From: Pseudomonadota bacterium
Lineage (GTDB): Bacteria; Desulfobacterota; Syntrophia; Syntrophales; UBA8958
NCBI GenBank assembly: GCA_030057915.1
Contig: JASGUC010000010.1
Span: forward strand, 1 to 38,017
Direction: 5' to 3'
DNA: 38,017 nucleotides
Positions 23,804 to 33,987 of the stretch are shown here, piece by piece (the first letter of the stretch is position 1; the number at the start of each line of letters is the position of its first letter). Made by a program: the position numbers and the translations under genes. The notes below the pieces were generated by a model. That model saw nothing but the letters and a program-made list of their open reading frames with translations, was not told where the DNA came from and made no database searches.

Positions 23804-24994
23804 TTACTTTTTCCAGATAGGATCCGCGGGGCCCCACTCCTTGGGCAGGACGGCTTCATCAGCCCAGCCTTCGGGAAGCTTCGCGCCCTTCTTCTCGCCC
23901 AGTTTCTCCTTCACCCTGGGGAGACCCGGGCGGGCGAACTTCATGTGGCCTTCCTTCAGGGTCCGGCCATTGATTACCGCCTCGGAACGGAGCCTGCGGC
24001 CGATGGTCTTTTCCATCTTCCGGCCCAGCCAGAGGACGCGATTCACGTCGTAGCCGTGCTCGATGCCCAGCTCGTCGATCTGGACCAGCAGGTCTTCCAT
24101 GCAGATCAGGCCGACGTAGCGGGGATCGTCGTAGTAGTACTCGCCGGTGCCCCGGATGGGGCTGTCATCGAGGAAGTTCGCCGGCTGGCCGCCAAGACCG
24201 CCGAAGGTCGCCTCGAAGCGAGTGAACCCGGCTTGCAGCGCCGCCAGAATGGAGGACGACGCGACCCGCTTCGTCTCATGCAGATGGAGCAGATGGGCCT
24301 CCGGGTTCGGCATGGCATCCAGAACCATGGAGCAGTAACGATACACGTCCGCCGCGTTGGCCGATCCGTCGTGGTCGGCGTGTTCGATGTCATAGGCGCC
24401 GATCTCGAACCAGCGTTTCGTGAACTCCACGGCGTCCTCCAGTTTCGTGGCGCCGCCGATGGGGCTACCCCAGATGGTGCTCACCGTGCCGACCATCTTC
24501 ATCCCGGCATCCCGGGCCTTCTTGATGCACCTCTCCGCCTCTTTCCAGTAGTTGGGAAGGGTGGTGCCGGAGTTGGCGAAATGGTGTTCCTCGTCCGTGG
24601 AGACCATCATGAGGATCCGGTCGGGGCCGTATCCTTCCTTGCGCCACTGAATGGCCAGATCCACCGAGGGCTCGCGGATCGTCACGGCGGTCAGGCAGAC
24701 ATCCTTGAACACATCGATGCCCTGCCGGGCGGCGCGCTTGGCGAATTCATCGCTCCGCATGGCCTTCATGACCTCGGCGCCGTCCACAAACTGGGGGGTC
24801 GTCCCGTGGGCCATGTTGGTCACCTCGAGTTCCCGACAACCCGCCAGAATCATTTCCTGTCCGTAAAAGATCTTCGCCCGGGTGGAGATGAACTTCTCTT
24901 CGTGCTGAAAACCGTCACGGATCGTGATGTCGCCGATGGAAACCTTCTTCGGCATCCGGGGGAAAATTTTCCAGTAATCGTACTCTGTCGCCAT
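23804..24994 (-). CDS. HMG-CoA-lyase-like (DRE-TIM) enzyme with altered active site
   Basis: A 396-aa TIM-barrel protein of the HMGL family. ITIRDGFQHEEKFIST (23-38) carries the catalytic Arg26 and metal ligand Asp27, and HLHETKR has metal ligands His237/His239. The GIGGC-loop equivalent reads FGGLGGQPANF, so Gln270 stands where HMG-CoA lyase has its catalytic Cys. In the next conserved block (VGLICMED) Leu replaces the metal-ligand Asn. A ~20-residue Tyr/Asp-rich insertion separates these blocks, and the C-terminus is extended. The gene lies between AUH-like hydratase and biotin-carrier genes, as in leucine-degradation clusters. It may cleave or form a different 3-hydroxyacyl-CoA, or be non-catalytic. 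Start has AAGGAGG. Confidence 0.8.
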   Translation of the reverse strand: MATEYDYWKIFPRMPKKVSIGDITIRDGFQHEEKFISTRAKIFYGQEMILAGCRELEVTNMAHGTTPQFVDGAEVMKAMRSDEFAKRAARQGIDVFKDVCLTAVTIREPSVDLAIQWRKEGYGPDRILMMVSTDEEHHFANSGTTLPNYWKEAERCIKKARDAGMKMVGTVSTIWGSPIGGATKLEDAVEFTKRWFEIGAYDIEHADHDGSANAADVYRYCSMVLDAMPNPEAHLLHLHETKRVASSSILAALQAGFTRFEATFGGLGGQPANFLDDSPIRGTGEYYYDDPRYVGLICMEDLLVQIDELGIEHGYDVNRVLWLGRKMEKTIGRRLRSEAVINGRTLKEGHMKFARPGLPRVKEKLGEKKGAKLPEGWADEAVLPKEWGPADPIWKK

Positions 24995-25020
24995 AAAACA
25001 ATATCCTCCTTCGTTAAATT

Positions 25021-25076
25021 TAGTGCACTATTGAGATTAAATTCCCCTTCCCTGGCGGCAGGATAGGGAAGGGGAA
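25021..25076 (-). other. Intergenic palindrome and 12-bp hairpin
   Basis: TAGTGCACTA (25021-25030) is a perfect 10-base palindrome and possible operator just upstream of the HMGL-like gene. TTCCCCTTCCCT (25042-25053) pairs perfectly with AGGGAAGGGGAA (25065-25076). On the minus strand this stem follows the hydratase stop by 16 bases and is trailed by TTTAATC, so it is a weak terminator or attenuator within the cluster. Confidence 0.6.
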
Positions 25077-25092
25077 CTCGCTAATCCGTCGA

Positions 25093-25893
25093 TCACTCTC
25101 CCTTGAAAACTGGTTTCCGTTTTTCCGCGAAGGCCGCCAGGGCCTCCAGACGGTCCTTCGTGGGAATCGTCACTTCATAGGCCTTGGACTCCAGCGGCAG
25201 GGCCACGCCCAGGCTCGCCTCGGTGCCGTAGTTCAGGACGAATTTCGCCTGCGCCACGCCGATGGGGCCGTTCTTGGCGATTTCCCGCGCCAGTTCCAGA
25301 GCGGCGTCCATGAGTTTGTCGGGCTCCACGACCTTGCTGACCAGGCCGATTTCCAGGGCCGTCTTGGCGTCGATCCGCCGGGCCGTGTAAATCAGTTCCT
25401 TGGCCTTGGCTACGCCGACGATCCTCGGCAGGCGCTGAGTGCCGCCGGCGCCGGGGATGATGGCCAGGGAGGTCTCGGTGAGGCCCATGAGGACGTTGGA
25501 CGAGGCGATGCGGATATCGCAGGCCAAGGCCAACTCCGTGCCGCCGCCGAAGGCGAAGCCGTTGATGGCGGCGATTACGGGCACCCGCACGCCCTCCACG
25601 GCGGTGAAGGTGTTACGAATCGTGAAGATGAAACGGCGGACCTGATCCTGCGTCAGGGTCCTTCTCTCCTTCAGGTCGGCCCCCGTGGAGAACGACCATT
25701 TCTTGGGCTCATCGCCGGCCTTGGCGCCGGTGATGATAATGCAACGGAGATCCATATCGAAATTGGCCTCCCGGATCGTGTCCGCGAGGACCGCCAGGAG
25801 ATCGAAGTTGAAACAGTTCATGGCATCGGGGCGATTCAGGGTAAGAATCAGGATGCCGTCCTCGGTTCTTTCCTTAAGTAGAATATCAGCCAT
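25093..25893 (-). CDS. Enoyl-CoA hydratase, methylglutaconyl-CoA hydratase (AUH)-like
   Basis: A 266-aa crotonase. Both catalytic glutamates are present: Glu120 in GGGTELALACD and Glu140 in GLTETSLAIIPGAGGTQR. GADLKER and the tail IPTKDRLEALAAFAEKRKP-VFKGE are strikingly like human AUH (3-methylglutaconyl-CoA hydratase), closer than generic crotonases. A short extra loop (AKAGDEPKKW) precedes GADL. The reaction would be 3-methylglutaconyl-CoA to HMG-CoA or the reverse. It is 25 bases after the MCC-beta-like gene, one operon. Substrate by similarity to AUH and by neighbours; still an inference. Confidence 0.87.
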   Translation of the reverse strand: MADILLKERTEDGILILTLNRPDAMNCFNFDLLAVLADTIREANFDMDLRCIIITGAKAGDEPKKWSFSTGADLKERRTLTQDQVRRFIFTIRNTFTAVEGVRVPVIAAINGFAFGGGTELALACDIRIASSNVLMGLTETSLAIIPGAGGTQRLPRIVGVAKAKELIYTARRIDAKTALEIGLVSKVVEPDKLMDAALELAREIAKNGPIGVAQAKFVLNYGTEASLGVALPLESKAYEVTIPTKDRLEALAAFAEKRKPVFKGE

Positions 25894-25918
25894 CGCTTTC
25901 CTCCTCTTTGTCGATAAC

Positions 25919-27598
25919 TTACACCTTCAGGTCGCCCCAATCGGAGTGCTCGATGGGCACGCGCAGAGAGATTTCCAGGGCCCGGGCGATCTTGTCGCGG
26001 GCCTCGCTGAAGGCGACGACGCCGTCGTGGAACAGAAGGGACCCGGTGTAGAAGGGATGGCCCTCGGCATCGTACCGGTCGCGCATCATCTGACGGAACT
26101 TGGCCATTTCTTCCTCGTTCACCGGCTGGCCCTTGGCTTCGATATTCTTCCTGCGCACCGTCTCGACGATGAAGCCCGCCGTCTCGCCGGACATAACGGT
26201 GGTGCGGCCCCGCATGTTCGTGAAGGCGAAGCGGGGTTTGAAGGCCCGGCCGTTCATGCCGTAGTTGGCGGCGCCGTGGTCGGGGCCGATGACGTAGGTG
26301 ATCTTCGGGGTCATCAGGCAGCTACAGGCCCGGACCATGTCGGAGCCGTACTTGCCGATGCCGCCCCACTCCTCCGCCTTGCCGACCATGTAGCCCGGGG
26401 AGCCCTGGAGGAACAGGACGGGGAGGTTGGAGTTACCGCAACGGATCATCCACTCCGTGGCCTTCCGGGCCGCATCGATGTAGATGACGCCGCTGGCGTT
26501 GGAGGCGATCACGCCCACGGGAATGCCCTTCATCCACATCTTACCGGCAATGATGGCGTCGCCGCGGCCGGGGCCGTAGGTGGGCTTGTACTCGTGGAAA
26601 TAGCTGTCATCCGCCAGACACTTGATCGTTTCCTTGATGTTGATGTACTGGTAGGTGTCCGTGGGGGTGCCGCGCATCATCTCCTTGAAGTCGAACTTCG
26701 GTTCCCGGGTTTCGCGCCGGTCGATGTAGAGGCTCTGGGACGGCTCGAATTCCATCATGTCGCGGATCTTCTGGATGCCTTCGTCCTGGGTCCGGACAAA
26801 GTGATCGCAACCGCCGGAATGCTGGGTATGCACATAGGCACCGCCGAGGTCTTCCATCGAAACCGTCTCGCCGATGGCCGATTTCACCATGGGGGGGCCG
26901 GCCAGGAAGGCATAGGACATCTTCTCGATCATGATGGATTCCGTGGCCAGATACACGATATAGGCGCCGCCCGCCGTGTTACCGCCCGTGGAAAGGGTGA
27001 ACTGCTTGATGCCCATGGCGGACATGCGGCACATGTTGTAGAACATGCTGCCGAAGTGGCCGTCATCGGCGAAGCAGCCGACCTGGAGGGGCAGGTTGAT
27101 GCCGCCGGAGTCGGCGATGTAGATGCAGGGGAGACGGGAGGCCTCGGCGATGGCCTGCGCCCGCATGTGTTTCTTCAGGGTGATGGGGAAATAGGTCCCC
27201 GCCGCATAGCGGTTCTCGTTGGCGAAGATCATGCAGTCCTTGCCGTGGACGACGCCTACGCCGGTAACCAGGCCGCCGCCGGGGATGTGGCCGCGCTTTT
27301 CCGACTCGTAGATTTCCCCGCCGTACAGGCGCTTCTTGCCGATGTCGTAACCGGCGTCCAGGCCTACCTCGAAGAACTCCGTGCCTGGATCGATGAGCTG
27401 GGAGATGAGCTGACGCATGGGCTTCTTGTTCTGCTTGGCCAGCCGCTGCACCTGGGCATCGCCGCCGATGTTCATCGCCTCTTCCCGGTGCTTGAAGAGT
27501 ATCTCATCCTGCGCCAGCCAGTGCTGAAGGTTCTTCTCCCTTTCTCTCTCCAGTCTTTCGGCCCTTGTCAACCTTGGTTTTTTTTCTTCTTCTGCCAT
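25919..27598 (-). CDS. Acyl-CoA carboxyltransferase, methylcrotonyl-CoA carboxylase beta-like
   Basis: A 559-aa biotin-dependent carboxyltransferase with two crotonase-like halves. VPGGGLVTGVGVVHGKDCMI-like (residues ~105-125), TYFPITLKKHMRAQAIAEAS, CIYIADSGGINLPLQ and AGPPMVKSAIGETVSMEDLG-type blocks (the N half, acyl-CoA site) are followed in the C half by GVIASNASGVIYIDAARKA, a 'LFLQGSPGYMVGKAEEWGG' biotin-site block and YGMNGRAFKPRF. These match MccB more than AccA/AccD or PccB. An extra ~40 charged residues lie at the N-terminus. Promoter-proximal gene of a minus-strand operon, AGGAGG before the start. Paired with the 71-aa carrier; no biotin carboxylase here, so carboxylation needs one from elsewhere, or the complex decarboxylates. 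Confidence 0.86.
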   Translation of the reverse strand: MAEEEKKPRLTRAERLEREREKNLQHWLAQDEILFKHREEAMNIGGDAQVQRLAKQNKKPMRQLISQLIDPGTEFFEVGLDAGYDIGKKRLYGGEIYESEKRGHIPGGGLVTGVGVVHGKDCMIFANENRYAAGTYFPITLKKHMRAQAIAEASRLPCIYIADSGGINLPLQVGCFADDGHFGSMFYNMCRMSAMGIKQFTLSTGGNTAGGAYIVYLATESIMIEKMSYAFLAGPPMVKSAIGETVSMEDLGGAYVHTQHSGGCDHFVRTQDEGIQKIRDMMEFEPSQSLYIDRRETREPKFDFKEMMRGTPTDTYQYINIKETIKCLADDSYFHEYKPTYGPGRGDAIIAGKMWMKGIPVGVIASNASGVIYIDAARKATEWMIRCGNSNLPVLFLQGSPGYMVGKAEEWGGIGKYGSDMVRACSCLMTPKITYVIGPDHGAANYGMNGRAFKPRFAFTNMRGRTTVMSGETAGFIVETVRRKNIEAKGQPVNEEEMAKFRQMMRDRYDAEGHPFYTGSLLFHDGVVAFSEARDKIARALEISLRVPIEHSDWGDLKV

Positions 27599-27764
27599 AC
27601 CTACCTCCTCCTATTTTTTGGATTACGCATCCATGTTCATGATGTTACGCCTCTCCCACTTCATTGCAGCCTCTTTACAGAAATCGCCGAAATCGCGTCG
27701 ATCCTTGCGGGGAAGGAATCAGCATGTTTCCGTGGTTGCTTCTGGAGTGGCAAATTGACGACCC

Positions 27765-27807
27765 GTAAAATCCGGATTTACGTATATGAAACGGTCGGTA
27801 GTGTCAA
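27765..27807 (-). promoter_or_regulatory. Candidate promoter/operator of the MCC-like operon
   Basis: On the minus strand TTGACA (27807-27802) is a perfect -35 box, and TATACG (27786-27781) could be the -10 with a short 15-base spacer. Overlapping and just beyond it is an imperfect palindrome (CGTAAA-ATCCGGAT-TTACG, 27765-27783) with a perfect 12-base core AAATCCGGATTT. This is the position and symmetry of a repressor operator, for example of a TetR or FadR-type acyl-CoA sensor. Tentative because of the spacer. Confidence 0.42.
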
Positions 27808-27819
27808 GCAATTTGTAAA

Positions 27820-27847
27820 AAAAACGACGCCGAGTCGTTGTCAAGGG
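27820..27847 (-). terminator. Antisense-facing terminator-like hairpin
   Basis: On the minus strand AACGAC-TCGGC-GTCGTT is followed directly by a run of T residues. No minus-strand gene precedes it in the window. It may block antisense transcription coming from the queA region into the MCC-like operon. Confidence 0.5.
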
Positions 27848-27886
27848 CATACGGATGTGATAGGTGGTCGCCGAAAGGAGACGAAA

Positions 27887-28071
27887 ATGAAGTATTTCCT
27901 CTGCGTCCTGGGCATGGTCTTCATCATCGAGGGCCTGCCGTATTTCGCCTTCCCGGAGAAGCTCAAGAGCTACCTCGCCAGGATGAGCGAGGTCCCGGAC
28001 GCCACGCTCCGCCTCATGGGGCTGGCCGCCATCGTCGCGGGGCTGGTCCTCGTCTATTTCGGAACCGCGCC

Positions 28072-28075
<4 letters not shown>
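27887..28075 (+). CDS. DUF2065 (YjeT-like) small membrane protein
   Basis: A 62-aa protein with two hydrophobic helices (about 3-19 and 43-60) separated by a short basic loop. It opens MKYFLCVLGMVFIIEGLPYF and ends GLAAIVAGLVLVYFGTAP, the DUF2065/YjeT layout. AAAGGAG lies seven bases before the ATG. The stop overlaps the queA start by four bases (ATGA), so it is translationally coupled to queA. Function is unknown. Confidence 0.85.
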
Positions 28076-30203
<2,128 letters not shown>

Positions 30204-30241
30204 GATTGTCCCTGGGATGCGTCCGTAAGGCAAGACCTTTG

Positions 30242-30308
30242 AAAAACCGCCGCCTATGCCCTGTCGGGCTTGACCCGACATCTCGAGGACGCCCGACGAC
30301 GGTTTTTT
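30242..30308. terminator. Large composite terminator after tgt
   Basis: AAAAACCGCCG (30242-30252) pairs with CGACGGTTTTT (30297-30307, one mismatch), enclosing a second perfect stem TGTCGGG-CTTGA-CCCGACA (30263-30281). T-runs on both strands make it bidirectional. The inner stem resembles widespread intergenic REP-like repeats in GC-rich genomes. Confidence 0.7.
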
Positions 30309-30560
30309 GGGCAGCCCGATTCCCCGGGGTCCGTGCGCCCCTCGAGAATAAGGCATTACGGCCTCCGCCGGAATGACGACAGGGGGTCGGAAGCGGCGCC
30401 TTTTCCAGGGCCACGAAGGGAAGCGCAAGCTTGGCGCGAGAATGCATCCCCGCGATCTTCCTTAAGCCAGTTTCATCGTTTGTGGGCGTCGGGCCGCGAG
30501 GGCCGTTCGTAAAGCGAAGCCCGCTTTTAATATTGTCCGGGGATTATATAACGTCAACAA
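30309..30560. repeat. Intergenic repeat-like segment between tgt and yajC
   Basis: About 250 bases without a gene. It contains dyads: CTCGAGA near 30341 complements TCTCGAG at 30281, and CATTACGGCCTCCGCCGGAATG (near 30353) is the type of 'CCGGCGGAGGCC' dispersed intergenic repeat. Immediately before yajC is an AT-rich stretch with TATATA (30545-30550), a possible -10 without a clear -35. Confidence 0.45.
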
Positions 30561-30578
30561 AAAAGGAGGTTTAGAGAA

Positions 30579-30905
30579 GTGATCGCTACTGCCTACGCAA
30601 TGGGAAGCGCCGGAGGAGGAAGGATGGGAGGCGGAGGAGACTGGAGTTTCATAGTGGTGATGGGCATCCTCTTTGCCATCTTCTATTTTCTCCTCATCAG
30701 GCCTCAGCAACAGAAACAGAAGGAGCTGAAGTCCCTGCTGGAAAACCTGGCCCATGGCGACACGGTGCTCACCTCCGGGGGCATCCACGGCAAGATCGTG
30801 GGACTCACCGACAACGTCGTAAGCCTCGAAATCGCCGACAAGGTCAAGATCAAGGTATCGCGAAGCTTCATCAGCGCCGTGCTCCAGAAAGCAGGAAAAG
30901 AATAA
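30579..30905 (+). CDS. yajC: Preprotein translocase subunit YajC
   Basis: A 108-aa inner-membrane protein. A Gly-rich N-terminus is followed by one transmembrane helix ending in the family hallmark FYFLLIRPQQQKQKE. A cytoplasmic Sm-like domain follows (GDTVLTSGGIHGKIVGL, then VKIKVSRSFISAV). YajC associates with SecDF and YidC. Start is GTG 30579, with AGGAGG nine bases upstream. secD follows 20 bases later. Confidence 0.95.
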   Translation: MIATAYAMGSAGGGRMGGGGDWSFIVVMGILFAIFYFLLIRPQQQKQKELKSLLENLAHGDTVLTSGGIHGKIVGLTDNVVSLEIADKVKIKVSRSFISAVLQKAGKE

Positions 30906-30925
30906 CGACCATAGCGAGGTAAGGC

Positions 30926-32530
30926 ATGATTAAAAGCATCGGCATAAGGACGGGCATCGTTTTTGCGGTGTGCCTCGTCGCCCTTTTTTATCTCACCCCT
31001 TCCGTCATGAAGGACGGGCTGCCGGCATTCTGGAAGAACAACCTGCCGGCGGAAAAGATTCATCTCGGCCTGGATCTTCAGGGCGGCATGCATCTCGTAT
31101 TGGAGGTGCAGACGGACAAGGCCCTGGAAGGAACTATCGAACGGATGGCTAATGACATCAAAGAAACGATGATGGAGAAGAAGATCCGTTTCCGCGGCAT
31201 CGACCGGACGCATATGGGCTCGATAATCGTGGAATTTCCCGATCGACAGGCGCGGGAAGCCTTCGAAAGAATCCTGAAGGACAACTATGGGGATTTCGAG
31301 ACGGCGGCGACGAGCCAACGGGACGGCAGGGAAACGGCACAGATAAAGCTTAAGGCGAAGCGGGCCCAGGACATAAAGAAGCAGGCCATGGAACAGGCCC
31401 TGGAGACCATCAGGAACCGCGTGGACCAGTTCGGAATCACGGAGCCGGAGATCATTCCCCAGGGCGAGGACCGGATTATCGTCCAGATGCCCGGCATCAC
31501 GGATCCCGGCCGGGCCAAGAACCTCATCGGCAAGACGGCCCTCCTGGAGTTCAAGCTCCTGGATGAGGAGCACAGCCTGGAAGAGGCCCTGAGGGGGAAC
31601 ATCCCCGAGGGGAGCGTCATCGCGTACGGAACCCGTCTGGATCGGGAATCGGGTCGGCGGTCCCAGATCCCCTACCTCGTCAGGAACAAGACCCTCATGA
31701 CCGGCGCCTCCCTGGAAACGGCCAAGGTATCCATCGCCGACCGGTTCGGGGAACCCTATGTCTCCCTCAAGTTCAACGCCCAGGGGGCTCAGGATTTTGA
31801 TCGCATCACGGCGGAAAACGTCAAGAAGCGCCTGGCCATCGTTCTCGACGGGGTGATCCACTCCGCGCCGGTCATCCAGGAGAGGATCTCCGGCGGCAAC
31901 GCCCAGATCACCGGTTCCTTCACCATGGACGAGGCCAAGGACCTGGCCATCGTCCTCCGGGCCGGCGCCCTGCCCGCCCCGGTCACCATCCTGGAGGAAA
32001 GGACGGTGGGCCCGTCCCTCGGCCAGGATTCCATCGACAAGGGTCTGTGGTCCGCCATCATCGGCGGCCTCCTGGTGGTCCTGTTCATGATGATTTACTA
32101 CAAGCTCTCGGGACTGGTGGCCAATTTCGCCCTGATCCTCAACATTATCATCATCTTCGGCGCGCTGGCGGCCTTCCGGGCCACCCTGACCCTGCCGGGG
32201 ATCGCCGGCATCGTCCTGGTCATCGGCATGGCGGTGGACGCCAACGTCCTCATATTCGAACGGATCAGGGAGGAAATGCGCGGCGGCAAGACGCCCCGGG
32301 CCTCCGTAGAGGCCGGCTACGCTAAGGCCTTCCTGACGATTTTCGACTCCAATGTCACCACGCTGATCGCCGCCCTCTTCCTCTTCGGTTTCGGAACGGG
32401 ACCCGTTAAAGGGTTCGCCGTCACCCTCACGATCGGCATCGTCGCGAGTATGTTCACGGCCATCTTCGTGACCCGGATCATCTTCGACTATTTCGTCTGG
32501 AACCGAAAGGTCCAGACGATCAGCGTATAA
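30926..32530 (+). CDS. secD: Protein-export membrane protein SecD
   Basis: A 534-aa RND-type membrane protein that with SecF uses the proton (or sodium) gradient to pull exported proteins through SecYEG. One N-terminal helix precedes HLGLDLQGGMHLVLEV (the D1 motif). A large periplasmic P1 domain (about 60-330) and GASLETAKVSI follow, then five more helices with GMAVDANVLIFERIREE (D4-type motif with the conserved Asp) around 435. Normal length. In yajC-secD-secF order, secF starting 11 bases later. Confidence 0.97.
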   Translation: MIKSIGIRTGIVFAVCLVALFYLTPSVMKDGLPAFWKNNLPAEKIHLGLDLQGGMHLVLEVQTDKALEGTIERMANDIKETMMEKKIRFRGIDRTHMGSIIVEFPDRQAREAFERILKDNYGDFETAATSQRDGRETAQIKLKAKRAQDIKKQAMEQALETIRNRVDQFGITEPEIIPQGEDRIIVQMPGITDPGRAKNLIGKTALLEFKLLDEEHSLEEALRGNIPEGSVIAYGTRLDRESGRRSQIPYLVRNKTLMTGASLETAKVSIADRFGEPYVSLKFNAQGAQDFDRITAENVKKRLAIVLDGVIHSAPVIQERISGGNAQITGSFTMDEAKDLAIVLRAGALPAPVTILEERTVGPSLGQDSIDKGLWSAIIGGLLVVLFMMIYYKLSGLVANFALILNIIIIFGALAAFRATLTLPGIAGIVLVIGMAVDANVLIFERIREEMRGGKTPRASVEAGYAKAFLTIFDSNVTTLIAALFLFGFGTGPVKGFAVTLTIGIVASMFTAIFVTRIIFDYFVWNRKVQTISV

Positions 32531-32541
32531 GGAGTTCAGGA

Positions 32542-33453
32542 ATGGAATTCATCAAACCGGGTATTAACTTCGATTTTGTCGGCAAGATGAAGATGGCCTT
32601 CGGCGTCTCTCTGGCCATGATCATCATCAGCATTGCCTCCATTGTCTGGCATGGCGGCCTCAATTACGGCATCGACTTCGCCGGCGGGGTCCTCATCCAG
32701 GTGAAGTTCAACGGGCCGTTCTCCATCGACAAGATCAGAGAGTCCTTCCAGCCCCTGGGCCTTCAGAACAGCATCATCCAGCAGTACGGTCCCACGGAAG
32801 TCGTCGTCCGCGTCGCCGAAGGCGCCACGGATATCAAGGGGCTGTCGGGGAAGGTGGAAGAAACCCTGGTCAAAACCTTCGGACAAAACGCCGTGGAGAT
32901 GAGGCGGGTGGAAATGGTGGGGCCCAAGGTGGGGAAGGATCTGACGAAAAAGGCCCTCCTGGCCATCATGTTCTCCTGGATCGGCATGCTCGTATATGTC
33001 GCCTGGCGCTTCGAATTCCGTTACGCCACCGGGGGTATCCTGGCCCTGGTCCATGACACCATCATCACCATCGGCGCCTTTTCCCTGCTGAACAAGGAAT
33101 TCGACCTGACCATCGTGGCGGCCCTCCTGACCATCATCGGCTATTCCATCAACGACACCATCGTCGTCTTCGATCGAATCCGGGAGAACTCCCGGAAGAA
33201 CATCAAGAAGCCCCTGGCCGAGGCGATCAATGAAAGCATCAACCAGACCCTGAGCCGGACGATCCTCACCTCCCTTACGGTCTTTATCGTCCTGGTGGCC
33301 CTATTTTTCTTCGGCGGCCCGGTGATCCACGATTTCGCCTTCGCCTTGATCGTCGGGGTCGTGGTGGGGACCTATTCCTCCATCTTCATCGCCGCCCCTA
33401 TCGTCCTGCTCTGGGAAGGATGGAAGCCCTCCAAACTCAGAAGGAAAAAATAA
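32542..33453 (+). CDS. secF: Protein-export membrane protein SecF
   Basis: A 303-aa partner of SecD. One helix, then YGIDFAGGVLIQVKF (D1-like motif), a short periplasmic domain, then five helices with GYSINDTIVVFDRIREN (conserved Asp for ion translocation). AAGGAG ribosome site in the secD-secF gap. Normal length, complete. The C-terminus is Lys/Arg-rich and cytoplasmic. Confidence 0.97.
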   Translation: MEFIKPGINFDFVGKMKMAFGVSLAMIIISIASIVWHGGLNYGIDFAGGVLIQVKFNGPFSIDKIRESFQPLGLQNSIIQQYGPTEVVVRVAEGATDIKGLSGKVEETLVKTFGQNAVEMRRVEMVGPKVGKDLTKKALLAIMFSWIGMLVYVAWRFEFRYATGGILALVHDTIITIGAFSLLNKEFDLTIVAALLTIIGYSINDTIVVFDRIRENSRKNIKKPLAEAINESINQTLSRTILTSLTVFIVLVALFFFGGPVIHDFAFALIVGVVVGTYSSIFIAAPIVLLWEGWKPSKLRRKK

Positions 33454-33454
33454 C

Positions 33455-33967
33455 TTGCCGACTCTGGAAATCATCGGACTGGGCCTCTTCGTAGTCCTTT
33501 TGCTACTGGGTCTCTTCTCCATCGTCCTGGGCCTTCCCGGCGCCGTGTTCATCGCTGCCGTCGTCCTGATTTACGCGACCGTCACGGGCTTTGCCGTCAT
33601 CGGCTGGAAGTTGCTTCTGGTCATCATTGCCCTGGCGGTCCTGGCGGAAACGCTGGAATTCATTGTTGGCATGCACGTGGCGGCACAGTTCGGACTTTCC
33701 CTGAAGGGATTCTGGGCCTCCCTGGTCGGAAGCGCAGTCGGGGCCGCCGCCCTGACCCCCTTCTTCCTCGGTTTCGGGGCGATTGCGGGGATCTTCCTGG
33801 GCGGTCTGGCTGGTTTGCTGATCGTGGAGCTGGCGCGACGGAAACGTCTGAAAGCGGCTTTCCGGGCCAGCCTCGGCATGGTGCTGGGGCGCGTCGCCGG
33901 CACCTGCGTCAAGGGCGGTCTCGCCTTCATAATGGTGATCCTCGCCCTAAACGCCATATATTCTTGA
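33455..33967 (+). CDS. DUF456 membrane protein
   Basis: A 170-aa protein with five or six hydrophobic helices and Gly-rich turns, including GSAVGAAALTPFFLGFGAIA and GLAGLLIVELARRKRLK, the DUF456 pattern of tandem glycine-zipper-like segments. I take the TTG at 33455 as start: it lies one base after the secF stop, with AAGGA at the right distance and no ATG nearby. The stop overlaps the upstream part of lepB. Function is unknown. Confidence 0.8.
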   Translation: MPTLEIIGLGLFVVLLLLGLFSIVLGLPGAVFIAAVVLIYATVTGFAVIGWKLLLVIIALAVLAETLEFIVGMHVAAQFGLSLKGFWASLVGSAVGAAALTPFFLGFGAIAGIFLGGLAGLLIVELARRKRLKAAFRASLGMVLGRVAGTCVKGGLAFIMVILALNAIYS

Positions 33968-33987
33968 TGGAAGGACCTGTTGCACAC

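Noticed and set aside
23463..24994. Transcarboxylase 5S/1.3S-like pair
   Set aside because: The TIM-barrel protein matches HMG-CoA lyase (RDGxQxE, later HLHE) rather than the pyruvate carboxyltransferase domain, and the carrier lacks the longer 1.3S N-terminus.
23747..25066. 439-codon plus-strand open frame opposite the HMG-CoA-lyase-like gene
   Set aside because: A shadow frame; the minus strand carries the conserved barrel motifs and a good ribosome site.
25685..27886. Long plus-strand open frame ending in the DUF2065 protein
   Set aside because: Most of it is the antisense of the hydratase and MCC-beta-like genes in GC-rich DNA. Only the last 62 codons after the ATG at 27887, with its own ribosome site, are real.
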